A stretch of DNA of 64,000 nt from Crambe crambe (GCA_963924555.1 OZ004588.1:4340001-4404000), one strand, 5' to 3'. Positions 1 to 11,984 are shown, numbered from the stretch's first letter. Notes: a model not told the origin generated them from the sequence alone. A program made the numbers and translations.

Positions 1-490
1 TGTAATTTTTCAGCATACCAAGTAGAGCAAGCATGTTATGAACCAGATATTATCAAAATTGCTTGAAGAAAAAAATATTCTCAGTAACCTATCGAACTAG
101 GATAACATCAACATGTAGAAGTACAGTTTCTGATCTGATGAGAAGAAAATGTGCTTTCATTATAATTACATCACGTTGTTTTTGTTTGTTGTTTTTTGGA
201 AATTGGTATCCACTGCTCATGCATGGCTTGCATGAAATACACAGGGCAGTGACAATTAAGCCAGCTAGCTGACAACAATTGACTGCTTGATCGCAAGCCA
301 GCTGATACTTTCTCCTCTCAGATCTCTAGCATACTGGGCATCTCTGCATTTTCAGAAACACATACCTAGGCTGTACACAGATGGTGTATATATATATATA
401 TCCCATTTTCCCAGAATTTCAGGAAATCTGGGGCATGTGCAAATATAAAAAGCTTTGTATGAGTTTGTATGTATTATTTATTTTATCCAG

Positions 491-628
491 CTCCTTGATG
501 CACATCCAAACAAAATTTCCCTGACAAGTGCGTACCCTCGACGTGACCTAACATCAGATATGGATTCACAATCTATGGTTGAACTTGAGTTATCACCAAC
601 TGGAGTTGTGATTGTCAAAGTAGACAAA
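491..628 (+). CDS. UBXN4: UBX-domain exon of a UBXN4/erasin-like gene (internal exon, phase 0)
   Basis: Seen: 46 codons open in one frame between a polypyrimidine/AG acceptor (ends at 490) and a GT donor (gtaagc at 629). The translation begins LLDAHPNKISLTSAYPRRDL and ends SPTGVVIVKVDK, the second half of a UBX fold: a loop, the Y/F-P-R-R element, then an E-L-x-L-SP-(T/S)-x-V-x-I-V strand. Known: UBX domains bind the N domain of p97/VCP; UBXN4 (erasin) is an ER-anchored ERAD cofactor. The identification rests on this UBX half plus the hydrophobic hairpin and C-terminus encoded by the next two exons, which follow in phase. The 5' part of the gene (thioredoxin-like N-terminus and first UBX half) lies before position 1. 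Confidence 0.72.
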
Positions 629-642
629 GTAAGCTTACTATC

Positions 643-697
643 GTGTGTATGTATGTATGTATGTATCTATGTATGTATGTGTGTATGTATGTATGTG
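643..697. repeat. TATG/GTAT microsatellite
   Basis: Seen: imperfect repeats of TATG with GTGT interruptions, in the UBXN4 intron just downstream of the 491-628 exon. Confidence 0.9.
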
Positions 698-843
698 GCC
701 TCAATGAAGCCTCTTGATTAGCATTACATATGAATTACAGCTCTGTACTGTGTACATGTGGAAGGGTGACTTTGTTACTTAGTAGATCCTATTTTTTTAA
801 ATGAAGAATTTTGTAAATTCAGTTAGTTTATATTTGTCTCTAG

Positions 844-1004
844 AAGTCTTCTGTAGCTGTTGATAACTCAAATATGGTGTTGGAGACTTTGATGAATCTT
901 TTCAACTTCATCATGTGGTTATTCGGTGTTCTGAAGAACGCCGTAGTCTCTTTATTTTCATCGCCTTCAAAGAATACTGATACTTGTTCTAAAGCCACTG
1001 ACAG
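844..1004 (+). CDS. UBXN4: UBXN4-like exon encoding a hydrophobic membrane-association segment
   Basis: Seen: acceptor tctctag before 844, donor gtaaag at 1005, 53 codons plus two bases, joining in phase with exons on both sides. The peptide contains a ~25-residue hydrophobic stretch (LMNLFNFIMWLFGVL then KNAVVSLFSS) and then a polar Ser/Thr tail. Known: UBXN4 has a hydrophobic region just after its UBX domain that inserts in the ER membrane as a hairpin and leaves both termini cytosolic. The order UBX, then hydrophobic segment, then short charged tail fits that family and no other UBX subfamily I know. Confidence 0.68.
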
Positions 1005-2191
1005 GTAAAGGCATAGTTATTGTTGAAGTAGTTGATGCACAAAATTATGAACATTAGATGCATGCAGTAATGTGTCACTGATTAACAATCTCAGAAAAAT
1101 AAAATAAGTAATGATTATTGCATGGTGCCGAGAGAATTGTAATAGGCAATAAATGCTGAGTCCAAGGGTGTAGCCTTAGGACAAAGGCCATAATTTCCTT
1201 CAGAATAGCAAAATAGGCCTACTAAGAACGGAACAGTTTTCATTCTTAGCATACATAGATACTGTACTTTGCACTCCTTCATGTGGCTACAGCTGTAGCA
1301 ACTATGGCTTTATTGTTTCAGTCAACGGTTAGGGGAGTAAAAGTCATTTTCCCTCCAAATGGCCCCTGAGGGGGGAATATTACTCCTACGCGCACGGTCA
1401 TAATTTCCAAGGCAGCTGATATCACCTTTGTCAGTAGTGGATAGTAGGTGTTAGGCTTATCTAAGTACTTTGTGGTAATAAGTATTACAGCTTTCTTTGT
1501 ATGGAGTATGCCTATCAGACTTTGAGATGCTTAAAATAAGTATATCAAGTATAGCATTTATCACACTCATAGTGGAATATGCGAGTCATTTCACTTGTAG
1601 GCTGAATTTTCACTTCCCTTCATAGCCACCTTAATAATATAGATATAGATCACTGATGAAAGAAAGAAAACAGTAAATTTTTTTAATCGTTAAATTGGCA
1701 TACTACAGCTTAGTTATAGCAATCATCGGTGTCTGCATGTGCACACTAAAAGTAGTATTTGGTGATGGCCACCTTGCATTGGTTGACAAAATTTCTTTTG
1801 CCAGGTGAATGAACCAGCTTTAGATTGCAACAGATCAACTATATTTTTCTCTCTAACTTAAAGAATGATGACCATTACCATTATCAGGTATAACAGTGGG
1901 ATCTTCGAGTCCTATCTGCTATGTGATGTCAATCTTATAGCTTTGCTCAAAAATGGACTGTGATCCCTGTATTTCATGCCAACAGGGCTCCTTACTGGGA
2001 GTTTGGCAAGATTTGGCAATGATCGCGCTACATGTTGACTAAAACCTCATACCAAGGAATAGGTTCTGGGGCCAATCGCACCACAATTAGGATAAGAGTG
2101 TGATTAGCTCCAAGTACAAAATGAAAGTTGTAGACCTCGAAAAAAAAAAAAGTTCAGTGGAAAGTTAACAATGTATATTATTGTATTTCAG
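1005..2191 (+). other. Intron of the UBXN4-like gene
   Basis: Begins gtaaag and ends tttcag. Contains no coding-like reading frame or clear mobile element; only AT-rich unique-looking sequence. Confidence 0.55.
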
Positions 2192-2309
2192 CCACAGTAC
2201 CCTCCGTGATGGTGATAGCAGAGTACGTAAATTCCGCCAGGAAGATTTCAAAGATGATAGCAGTGATGATATGGGAACTTACAATGGAAATTCAACACAA
2301 CAACAATGA
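2192..2309 (+). CDS. UBXN4: UBXN4-like terminal exon with stop codon
   Basis: Seen: acceptor ttgtatttcag ends at 2191. The exon completes the split Ser codon and reads through a basic/acidic tail (RDGDSRVRKFRQEDF, then DDSSDDMG) to a final YNGNSTQQQ and TGA at 2307-2309. From memory, vertebrate UBXN4 ends in a very similar N-G-N-S-T-Q-Q motif, the strongest single clue to orthology. A weak ATTAAA at about 2398 could be the poly(A) signal. The intron 1005-2191 (1.19 kb) shows no other gene. Confidence 0.7.
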
Positions 2310-3529
2310 CGTCATAATTGCACAACTGTAATTAACCTTTTTTGTCTGAACTTTACATAAACATAGTATTATCTATGGACCTGGCTAAACTATGTTGATT
2401 AAAGAGGTACAGATATCCTGTAAAAGCAGGCTAGAGGGATCCAATTTTTTCCTGGGAAAAGAAAATATGTCAGTTGGGAGCTATAGAATGAGAGCAAATA
2501 GTGTATAATAATAGGCTACTACAGATTTTATCCTTGCACCTATTAATTTTCTGAACAACTTTTGTCACTATATTCATTCCAAAGAATTGGTGTATTTGGT
2601 GATAGCAGAGTCAGGCATGGACAGCTCATATCTAGAATCTTTTTTGTGTGTGTGTGTGTGTGCGTGTGTTTTTTTGTTGTTGTTTTTTGGTTGTTTTTTT
2701 GTTTTGTTTTGTTTTGTTTTTCAAACATAACCGACAGCAGCATTATGTAATAGGGTGTGAAAGTATCTTTGGTCCTGGTGGAGGGGTGGTGCAGTAGGGT
2801 AGTGTGTTATGGTGGCAGGGATCGGGAGAAGTCTAGTGGTATGGCATGATTCAACCTGCACAAAATTCATTATGATGAGGCTACTTGGGTGGATGGCTTG
2901 CAAAAAGGTAACCCTCAGAGATTGCAGTGCTCTCCAAAACAGCCTCTGGAGTAACCCCTGGCACCAGTGCCCTCAGGCCTACCTGCCTACTGGCACCAGT
3001 GCCCTTCCAGAATGGCCTACAGAGTAACCATCACTGGCACCAGCGCCCTTTAGGCCTACTCTCTCACTAGTGTCAGATTATTGAAGCTGGAAAGCCATAA
3101 CCTGATAGGAAACATTTCCGTAATACAAGCAGCTAACTGTGATCATGAGTGTCAATGATAGTTAAAGCTGACTAGATACTGGCATAGATTGTTGACTACG
3201 TAGTCTATACAATCTATGATACTGGTTAGCAGTCTCATCTTTGTCTGCAATCAAGGCTTGCTGCTACAGGAGAAAGCTAAGTAAGGAACTCTGCTTGGAT
3301 TGTATGTACCCATCTTCAACTGTAAATAATTATGCTGATATTCTTGAGAAGTGGCATGTTCATATGATCATCAAGCTGGTAGTCGGTGTAAATAGCTAGC
3401 TAAGTAAATGGTAGGCTACTGAAAAGCATCTGGTTCCTGTCAGTAGTGGAGTAGTTTATATGCTTACTCTTGTATCCATTACAGCAGAGCCGCACATGCA
3501 CGCAATTTGGAACAATAGCTAAGTTACAC
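2310..3529. other. 3' flank of UBXN4-like gene, low-complexity and unique DNA
   Basis: Contains a GT/T-rich tract at about 2640-2728 and a short imperfect tandem of a CTGGCACCAGTGCCCT-like palindromic block at about 2958-3052 (three occurrences). No convincing gene was seen. Confidence 0.4.
2640..2728. repeat. (GT)n and T-rich low-complexity tract
   Basis: Seen: a GT run followed by T-rich GTTTT repeats. The open frames crossing it on either strand are compositional artefacts. Confidence 0.85.
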
Positions 3530-3813
3530 CCATCATTGGGAGATTCTGTCGGCGACGAAATTCTATCGCGAGCGACCTTCCTAGAATGTTTCGTCGCAGC
3601 CAGTCGCTGCATATAAAGTAGCTAGCTATCGGAGAGGTGGTATAGCTATATCTGATTATACAAAGACTCGCTCACCAACTCTCCTAGCAATAAAAAATCT
3701 AGATCGTTTCTGTCTTAGCATAATATCGCCTAGGATATTTTTCACTAGTTTCTATAGCTAATGAGAGATGCTGTTCAAAGTCTCAAGCTTGTTAGCTGTT
3801 TACCTTTATAGTT

Positions 3814-5156
3814 ACAGTGCAGGCTTAAAGAGTAGAACTTTTGTATTTTTCATGTTTCTGTGTTTCAGAGTTTGTATTTTCTAAGCTACAGGTCAGAGGT
3901 GTCTGAAACTCGGCAAGGATATAAATCAGCTATCACTCTCACTACATTACAAATATCAATATTGAAAATGAAACCGTATTGTTTATAAACGACTGCACGC
4001 GAAGGTACCTAAAACGGGTGTGGTTTAGCTCATAATTTCTATAATTAATTTAGTCGAGGCCTACAATCTTGAACATTTCTTCCACTAGCATTAGTATCAC
4101 CTCTACAGTTCTCTTTGCCATCCTAACACAAGGTAAGTTTCCACAATATTCAGTAGAAGCCGTTTTTTCTTCATATTTTTAGATCCTAGCTGTGTTTAGA
4201 TCATATTTTATCCAAATATTGCAGTTAGGATTCATTATTTGAAAAGCATGTCTAGCTAGTGTCCAATTTACATCGCTCCAAAAATCGAGTTCCATCCTTC
4301 AACGGTTTCTGCGTTACAGCTGTGTTTGTCGCTAGACTGTAGCATCGAGCAGCGAATCTGTGACGTCACAAGCACCACGTGGCCTCGTTAGTTTGCCGCC
4401 ATTTTCCCACTGTAGCCTTACATGCAGCTAGAGATCTGTAAAACGATGGCAGTAGACATGTTAGCAAGTTTTTTTAAGCTAAGACAGGGGTCTGCAACTT
4501 GTATTTTCTTTCTACAGGTCTGCAAACTTACAGCGGGAAAATGGCGCTAAACTAGCGAGGCCGGCACGTGGTGCTAGTGACGTCACAATTTGTTGCTGAA
4601 TCCGAGCTTTTTCTCCAGTCTAGCGACAAACACAGCTGTAACGCAGAAACCGTAAAGGATGGAACTCGATTTTTGAAGCGATGTAAACTGGACACTAGCT
4701 GGACATGCTTTTCAAATAATGAATCTTAACTACAATATTTTTGGACAAAATATGATCTAAACACATTTGGACCTAAAAATATGAAGAAAAAAACAGCTTC
4801 TACTGAATATTGTGGAAACTTACCATGTGCTAGGGTGGCAAAGAAAACTGTAGAGGTGATACTAATCCTAGTGGAAGAAATGTTCAAGATTGTAGACCTT
4901 AACTAAATGAATTATAGAAATTATGAGCTAAAAAAAGTGAATCCCACACCCGTTTTAGGTACCTTCGCGTGCAGTTGTTTATAAACAATACGGTTTCATT
5001 TTCAACATTGATATTCGTAATATAGTGAGAGTGATAGCTGATTTATATCCTTGCTGAGTTTCAGACCCCTCTGACCTGTAGCTTAGGAAATATAAACTCT
5101 GGAACACAGAAACATGAAAAATACAAAAGTTCTACTCTTTAAGCCTGTGGCACTGT
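3814..5156. mobile_element. 1.34-kb foldback (long-TIR) element
   Basis: Seen: two arms of ~600 bp in inverted orientation around a centre near 4440-4515. The outer ends are ACAGTGCAGGCTTAAAGAG on the left and the reverse complement of the same motif on the right (ends gcactgt at 5156). The arms share, for example, ACCTAAAACGGGTGTGG near 4010 and its complement near 4948, and GACGTCAC near 4361 and 4578. No open frame of note. The element interrupts a dispersed repeat whose uninterrupted copies occur at about 8740 and 10,110 (CACCTTTAT followed by CATACTTCAAAG or CATGCTTCAAAG). This is therefore a nested insertion. Exact ends and TSD are uncertain because the flank is also TATA-rich. Confidence 0.75.
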
Positions 5157-5657
5157 ATATAAAGGTTATATAAAGTAATAAGTAATATAATAAGTTATAT
5201 AAGTTTATAGTTATATAAAGGTTATCACTCATACTTCAAGAGAGCAAGGCTAGAAAGTCAATATTTTTAATGATGGAATATTTCACAATTTTACAACAGC
5301 AAATAGTTATTAGCCGATCTATTGATGTGAATGCATGATAGAGCTTTATATTAATCAGTATTGGAAAATATCCTAGATAGTTGCTTACATATAGTAGTTA
5401 GCTAGATGCTACAGAGCAACATGTCTATTAGCTACTATAGGAAGTAAAAATTTATTCTACATATACTTCTATATAATATTATATACTACTATAACATAGC
5501 TCAAGTGAGTGACATAGGTAGCTACACATATAACTAGCTAATATTGTATAGAGCTAGATAAGTAAGAGACAGGAGATTTTATTACCACATGCAGGACTAG
5601 CTATAGTAGATAATAGCTAGCTCTAGCTATAGCGAGTAGCAATCCTAGGAGATCAAG

Positions 5658-5670
5658 ATTTTATTTATTT

Positions 5671-5752
<82 letters not shown>
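5658..5752. repeat. (ATT)n-(GAT)n microsatellite tail
   Basis: Seen: TTTA repeats, then a long ATT run, then a GAT run, immediately beside the LINE 3' end on its 3' side (minus-strand sense). Best read as the simple-repeat tail of that element. Confidence 0.85.
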
Positions 5753-5755
<3 letters not shown>

Positions 5756-6065
5756 ACAGCACAAAATGACATTTAAGAAATTAGAAGTTACAACCAAAAA
5801 AAAGTTGGGACAATTAGAGCAGGCCAAGGATCCACCAAGACTGGCCTGGCGATTAGGAGATAATAAAAATTAAAAAAAAACACAACAAACAAAACAACAG
5901 AAAAATGGTTATATGTCATAATCAGCTTCGGCAAGGGCAGACATGAAACTTCACAGAATAACTGACCAAAAGTTATCTTTGAGCTTGGTTTTGATGGTAG
6001 GAGCATATCAATTGGTTGCAGAGAGTTCCATAATCAAGTCAGCCTGTTGAAATAGAAGTGTCTTT
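5753..6065 (-). pseudogene. 3'-terminal fragment of a non-LTR retrotransposon (LINE)
   Basis: Seen on the minus strand: a frame with WNSLQPIDMLLPSKPSSKI, the W-N-S-L-P-x-x-I/V pattern typical of the extreme C-terminus of LINE ORF2 proteins. A Cys-containing tail (FCEVSCLPLP), a 3' UTR and a simple-repeat tail follow. Related fragments sit at 9165-9610, 16,360-16,720 and 37,960-38,210, each with an ATT tail. All are short 5'-truncated remnants without reverse transcriptase. The clade cannot be named from this end alone. Confidence 0.55.
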
Positions 6066-6317
6066 GGGAGTTGGAGATGTGGAGGATATATCTATTGGAG
6101 AGCAACAAAATAATCCAGGAAATTTTGGCACTCTACATGTGAAGAACATGGAGAGCAACAAATATCCTAGGAGATATTAATTGATATGATGAGTGACTAT
6201 AGGAGATCTTGCTTTGTACATTCTATACTCCGCTATCAATGCTCAGGCCATGTAATTTCATCGAGCGAGCTGACTATCAGGTCATAACTCATTGAAACTG
6301 TAAATATATATATATTT

Positions 6318-6456
6318 ATTGCACACTCCTGCATTGAATATCATGATTTATTACTACCCAAGGTGGGAATATTTCAAGAGGCCGTAGGCCGAGTGAAATA
6401 TGCCCAACTGAATGTAGTAATAAGTCTGATATTCAACAAAGGAGTGCATTATATAA
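6318..6456. repeat. ~140-bp hairpin MITE-like repeat
   Basis: Seen: the left arm (ATTGCACACTCCTGC then TTGAATATCATGATTTATTA) pairs with the right arm ending in AAAGGAGTGCATTATATAAG. The loop contains GAGGCCGTAGGCCGAGTGAA. A possible degenerate relative lies at about 10,430-10,570. No coding capacity. Confidence 0.6.
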
Positions 6457-6459
6457 GTG

Positions 6460-7200
6460 GATTCTACAGTTGGTTCCTAGTCTCGCATTTTTCTTAGGGG
6501 CAGGGGAAAGAAAGGGTCTGGTCAAACTCGCATGAACGTTTCGTTTCACCAGGTCCTGGATTTTTGAGCGACCGGAAGGGGTGTGGTTACGTGAATTTAA
6601 GTCTCGCGAAACAAAACGTTTGTATGGTCACAGCTAGCTCAGTGCTTTTCATTTTGACGGTTGGTCGCTAGCGGCTGCAAGCAATTCTTCTGTGGGTACC
6701 ACAACAAGCTAAGCCTGTGCAGCTAGCTAATATGCTCATCTTGAGAAATTCACCAGCCAAAAGTGAAGACTTTCCATCGCCAGTAGGTGAAGACACGAAT
6801 GTATCATGACCCTGCACAAAAAAAGAATATGGCCTCGGCTTGCTTGGCGTTCAACTCCAATCCACAGGCTATGTATCAATTTCCATCTCTATTTGATGCG
6901 CATTAATAGTACTAATGCGCGCGCAAAATATTACTTTATTATTGCCCGCATTTAAAATATAATTGCTGGCTGTACAAAACGAAACATGCGACAGACTTTG
7001 GTTCCAGCCAGGCAGCTACATTACGTAGGAAGTTGTAATGTGAACCTGTAATACTTACCATGAAGCCTATCAGCCCACCAGACCTACAAACAACTAATGC
7101 ACTTAGATAAACCTCTCATCTTCAGAAATATCGGCCAATAACGTTACTAGGCTAGCATGCGCAAGCGTAGACAAGGCGTTGAATAATGCCATTGAATTAT
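6460..7200. other. Repeat-poor interval with no identified gene
   Basis: Unique-looking sequence with a GCGAGAC-rich patch near 6600. I see no supported gene. Confidence 0.35.
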
Positions 7201-7438
7201 TTAACGGTAACGGACCAATTATATTTACTAATACAGGGTGACAAAATGTCGATATACTATAGCTATAGTAAACTATTATCTACTATAGCTAGTAATAAAT
7301 CTCCTGTTGAAAAAAATTCTCCCAGGATATTTTCTCTCTTATCAAGCTCTCTACAATATTATCTGTTGTTAGCTATGTTGCTTACTTGAGCTATGTTAGA
7401 GCCGTATATATATAATATAATATATATAGAACCATGTG

Positions 7439-7595
7439 TGACAGTCGAGGGTAGAAATCAAACTTTATTCACGCTTTCTACTTTCGAAAAAAAAAGTTCA
7501 AAAGGCAGAAAAATTCTATTGTAAAGCATCAGTCATGACAAAAGGAAAGTTTGACTAAAACGTGAATAAAGTTTGATTTCTACCCTCGACTGTCA
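7439..7595. mobile_element. 157-bp MITE with perfect 35-bp TIRs and 6-bp TSD
   Basis: Seen: 7439-7473 begins TGACAGTCGAGGGTAGAAAT and its exact reverse complement is 7561-7595. The element is flanked on both sides by CATGTG (7433-7438 and 7596-7601), a candidate 6-bp target duplication. The 87-bp interior is non-coding and A-rich. Confidence 0.85.
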
Positions 7596-7596
7596 C

Positions 7597-10418
7597 ATGT
7601 GTAGAATAATTTTTACTTTCTATAGTACCTAAGAGACACGTTGCTCTGTAGTATCTAGCTAGCTATTATGCGTAAGTAGCTCTCTAGGATATTTTCCAAT
7701 AAGCTCTATCATGCATTCACATCAATACATCAGTTAATAATTATTTGCGGCTATAAAATTGTCCATCGTTTTACACTTAAAAAGAACTTTCTAGCTACAT
7801 AGCTAGAAAGATACTAGAAAAAAAGCATGCTCCTTTCCTTTGAAGTATGAGTGATACACCCAACTATAAAGGTGAATAGCTAACAAACTTGAGATTTTGA
7901 TGCACCTATAAACAGCATTGCTCTCTCTCTCTCTTATTAGCTATAGAAACTAGTGAAAAATATTCTAGGAGATACTTGGTGAGCGATTATCCTTGTATAA
8001 TCAGATATATCTATAACACCTCTCCGATAGCTACTTTATATTCAGCGACAATATATCCTTGACTGCGACGAAATAACCATTGGAGCTGGAGATTAGGTCG
8101 CTCGCGACAAAATATCCTAGGATATTTTGTCGCCGCGACAAAATCTATACCAGCGACAAAATAAACTGTGACAACGGCAGTCTATATAGGCAAGCGAAGT
8201 TGTATTTTTAGCTTCTGCAAGGGAGCGAACGCAGCGAGCGTTAGGTGTAGGGGACGTATTGTTTACGCACTGTTTAAGCTAGTCCAGCTTGCATGCGGAA
8301 TATTTTCCGAAAATTAAAACTGTGCCGATGCGAAGCAATAGGAAAATTCTAAGAGATCACCTTGTTGATGGACCAGCTTTTTTGTCCTTCAGGCCCAAAG
8401 AGCTCCCAAAGGGAACCAGATATTAACAAGTATAAATATCAAATTCGAACGGACTTTTGCAACGTGGTATTGGTTATTGCCTTGCGTTTGGAACATCCGG
8501 TGTCACAGTTTAATATGTCGTTGGGAGATTCTGTATCGGCGACAAAATATCATAGGAAATTCTGTCGCGAGCGACCTAATCTCCTCGTCGAAAAAAGAAT
8601 ATATCGTCGCTGCATATAAAGTAGCTATCGGCGCGGTGGTATAGCTATATCTGATTATACGAAGACAATTCCTCACAAACAAATTGCTCTCATAGCAATA
8701 CTAGGTTTAGTTATAAATCTCTTCTATAATGATATAGCATGCTATTCACCTTTATAATTGGATATATATATTATGTATATATCAATCATACTTCAAAGAA
8801 GCGTCTAGTTTCTTGCTAGAAAGTTATTTTTTTGCAACTGTACAACGAACAATTTTATAGCAGCTAATAATTATTAACTGATCTATTGATGTGAATGAAT
8901 CCTAGATAGCTATAATGGCTAGCAAGATTCTATAGAACAACATGTCTCTTAGCTACTATAAAAAGTAAAAAAATTATTCTACACTTAGCTCTATATAATA
9001 CTGCGACATAGCTAGCTACATATATAACTAGCTAATATTGTATATATCTAGATAGGTAAGAGAATATCCTGGGAGTTTTTATTACCACAGGAGATTTTAT
9101 TACAAGCTATGGTAGATAATGGCTAACTATAGCTATAATAAACAACAATTCAAGAAGGTTGAGATTTTGTCACTCAATATTATTATTATAATTATTATTA
9201 TAAGATTTACAGATTAAGATAACCTTTAAGAAATAAGATGTTACAAAAAAAAAAAAAGATTGCGCTATTAGAGGAGGCTGGGGATCCACCAAGATTGCCC
9301 AGGCAATTAGGAGGGGGAAAAAAAAAAAACCACCACCAACAAATAACCAAGAAACCATATAAAAAAGATTGGTGGCTTGAAATTTGACATAAAGTTTCGG
9401 AAAGGGCAGACAGTGCAAGTGTCATTATCATCAGAATAACTGATCAAAAGTATAATCTTTGAGTTTGGATTTGATGGTAGGAGCATATCAATTGGTGGCA
9501 GAGAGTTCTTAATCTGATCAACCTTTTGAAATCGAAGTCTGGAAGTTGGAGATGTGAAGAACACAGCTATAGCTATTGGAGAAATCTAGATTTTGTCATT
9601 CTATTGCTATGAAACTATATGCATGTGAAGAACATAGGAGAGCAACAAATACCATAGGAGATTTTTTATTTAATATAATTATAGTGAATATAGGAGATTT
9701 TGCTTTGTATCAATGCTTTACTAGCAGATGATTCTTTCAAATTAGTTACTGAAGCTACAAAAGGTTCTTAAAAAAACTATATCGCTTTATAATAAAGAAT
9801 GAAACTCGTTTCAATATGACTATAGTATTGGTGCTAGATAACTGCATCAAATGGAGAATAATAAACAAAGAGCGAAAATAAATCTGGTTGCCTTATAGGG
9901 GAGCCCTTCGGGCCTGCACTACAAGCTGGAGGATTTTGCCTAGCCTAAACAGTGCGTGAATAATACGTCGCACACCCCTAACTCGCTACGCTCGCTCCCT
10001 TGCAGGAGCTAAGAAATACAGCTTCGCTGGTCTATGTAGAGAGCCGGTGTTACAGTTAATAAACTAATAAGATGCTGTTTATAGGTGCATCAAAATCTCA
10101 AACTTGTTAGCTATTCACCTTTATTGTTGGGTGTATCACTCATGCTTCAAAGGAAAGGAGCATGCTTTTTTTCATGTATCTCATGCTAGCTATGTAGCTA
10201 GAAAGTTATTTAATAGTGTACAACGATGGAATATTTCACAATTTTAAAGCCGCAAATAATTATTAACTGATATATTGATATGAATCCATGATAGAGCTTC
10301 AGAATTGGAAAATATCCTAGATAGCTACTTACGCATAATAGTTATTTAGATACAATGCAACATGTCTCTTAGCTACTACAGAAAGTAAAAATTATTCTAC
10401 ACAGTTATATATATATAC
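7597..10418. repeat. Composite repeat with inverted ends
   Basis: Seen: 7597-8282 and 9946-10,418 are inverted copies. Shared blocks include TAGCTACATAGCTAGAAAG, the CAACTATAAAGGTGAATAGC stretch (inverted CTATTCACCTTTATTGTTGG) and the AGCGAACGCAGCGAGCGTTA-like block at 8223. They flank a direct-orientation copy of the same family (8510-9760) that also occurs at 3530-3813 plus 5160-6240. Nothing inside codes for a recognisable transposase. The LINE 3' end at 9165-9610 is nested in it. Confidence 0.6.
9165..9610 (-). pseudogene. LINE 3'-end fragment
   Basis: Seen on the minus strand: RFQKVDQIKNSLPPIDMLLP, corresponding to the (W)NSLPP-I-D C-terminal motif of LINE ORF2, then a Cys-rich tail (DTCTVCPF) and an AT-rich 3' UTR that ends in ATT repeats at 9178-9202. 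Homologous to the fragment at 5753-6065. Confidence 0.6.
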
Positions 10419-10689
10419 GAGTAAAATTAAGGATTAATTTCACTCGAACTAATGAGGGTAAATGTACTATTAAATATTAACCATATGATTAGGGGAGATA
10501 TTACATGAGCCGAAGATGAGTGAAATATCTCGCCATATCTCACAGCAGATGAGTGTAATAAGTGATTTATTTTTACAGTGCACAACATATTTTGGAAAAA
10601 AATTTGATAGAGAAATTTTAGATAGACTGATTACCGAAATTACAGAATTTTTATCACCACTGAAAAAAAAACCCGTTGTACGGTATCAA

Positions 10690-11150
10690 GGTCTATACTC
10701 CAAAATATCCTAGGTATACGTACGTAAGTAGGTGTCCCGAATTAGTAGAACTGTGCGTGCATAATGCGAATGCTCAAATTGTAATTAAGCTAGATTTTTT
10801 CTACAGCCTTTTGTCATGGAGGCGCTAGGCTTATCTAAGTGGGTTGTAGGCGTTTGGCCTTTTTAAGTGCTTGTGGTAAGCATTTACAGCTTTCCTGGCT
10901 GGAGCCGCCACTAACATGACTCTTATCTCTGACAGCAATATCAAACACTGGATGGATCCTATCAGGTAATTGCTCACTTGCTTCACCGTCAAATGCGCAT
11001 TGCTATAGCTAAATAGCAAAATCTTGTAAAGAGTTGAAGAATACTTGCTTGCTTGTTCGCTGTCAAATAATGTTGCATATTGCCCTAGGTAGCGAGCGAA
11101 GCGAGCCACTCACTGTTCATGTAAACGGGAGCTCGAGATATGTATTATAC
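10690..11150. repeat. Copy of the dispersed T repeat family
   Basis: Seen: shared blocks CTCCAAAATATCC, GTACGTACGTA, ATTGTAATTAAGCTAGATT, TAGGCTTATCTAAGTG and a terminal GCGAGCGAAGCGAGCCA. The same order recurs in about ten other places in the window, in both orientations. No protein-coding potential is evident. Confidence 0.6.
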
Positions 11151-11199
11151 GTACGTCAAAAAATTATCATTACGCATGCGCTGAACCAATTGCGCATGC

Positions 11200-11760
11200 G
11201 CTGAACGAATTGAGTGTGAAACCAAGTGTCAAGAAGAGTCAAGAGAGTCAAGAGTGGCCCTCAAGCCTGAAGGCCTGAGAGGGCCTGAGAGAATATATTA
11301 GTTTAGACCTATCAGTTGTGGAGTTATCCAGCGAGTGGTCAAGGCTATACCATCTCTGCAGAATATTATCCACAAACGTGCTGTGGATGAAAAAGAGGTT
11401 GACTTACCTACTGTGGGCTGCCTGAACCTCTCGCATTCTGAGTTGTTCAGGTCGATGTCTGGTGTGACCTTTGGGATCCCTCCAACCTGGTGGGTCTCAG
11501 GAGTAGAGAAACGTGATTAACTGCTGCTCAAATGACATGAGGATGTTGATGCTGTGTGTGTGTATCTCCCAACCAAGAAGAGTGGCCAATGAAGCTTATA
11601 CAGTTCCAGGGTAGTGGTCGTTTATACCGCTATCTGAGGTCTTTCATATCTCAGTAGTTTGCTGCTCTCAGGATGTCATCCCTTTATTGATATTACACTT
11701 TTTTTTTCTTTTTTTGTATACTGCATATCTTTTTGGGTTGGTCAGTTGATAATGAAATTA
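11200..11760 (+). other. Unassigned segment between T copies, with a 61-codon open frame
   Basis: The most gene-like GC and codon texture in this part of the window, with an open frame at 11,335-11,520 (begins MVKAIPSLQNIIHKRAVDEK). I recognise no family. A tandem CAAGAGAGTCAAGAGTGG stretch and GGCCTGAGAGGGCCTGAGAG lie just upstream. It could be a captured or retroposed gene fragment; function unknown. Confidence 0.3.
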
Positions 11761-11984
11761 TAAAATATGCTAAGCGACAACAAACTCATTTTAATGTTTA
11801 TAATTAGTAACTATAGTATGGAGGCACCAATTGCTAAAAAGAAATGGAGACAGAGAAAAAGAAATGAGAGGCCCCTCCCACTATCGCACAAAATAATTCA
11901 TGTATACAAAAAATTGTGTAAACTGCATGTATGTGCATGAGGACATAACTTCACTTTATCAACATTGCTTCGCTCGCTCAATAA

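Noticed and set aside
1-60. Possible exon after ttttcag at the window start
   Set aside because: The reading after the acceptor is short, ends in a stop and matches no UBX upstream sequence; likely intron.
5788-6006. 72-codon frame as a membrane protein gene
   Set aside because: It is the C-terminal/3' UTR part of a LINE fragment plus a T/A-rich tract; hydrophobicity is compositional.
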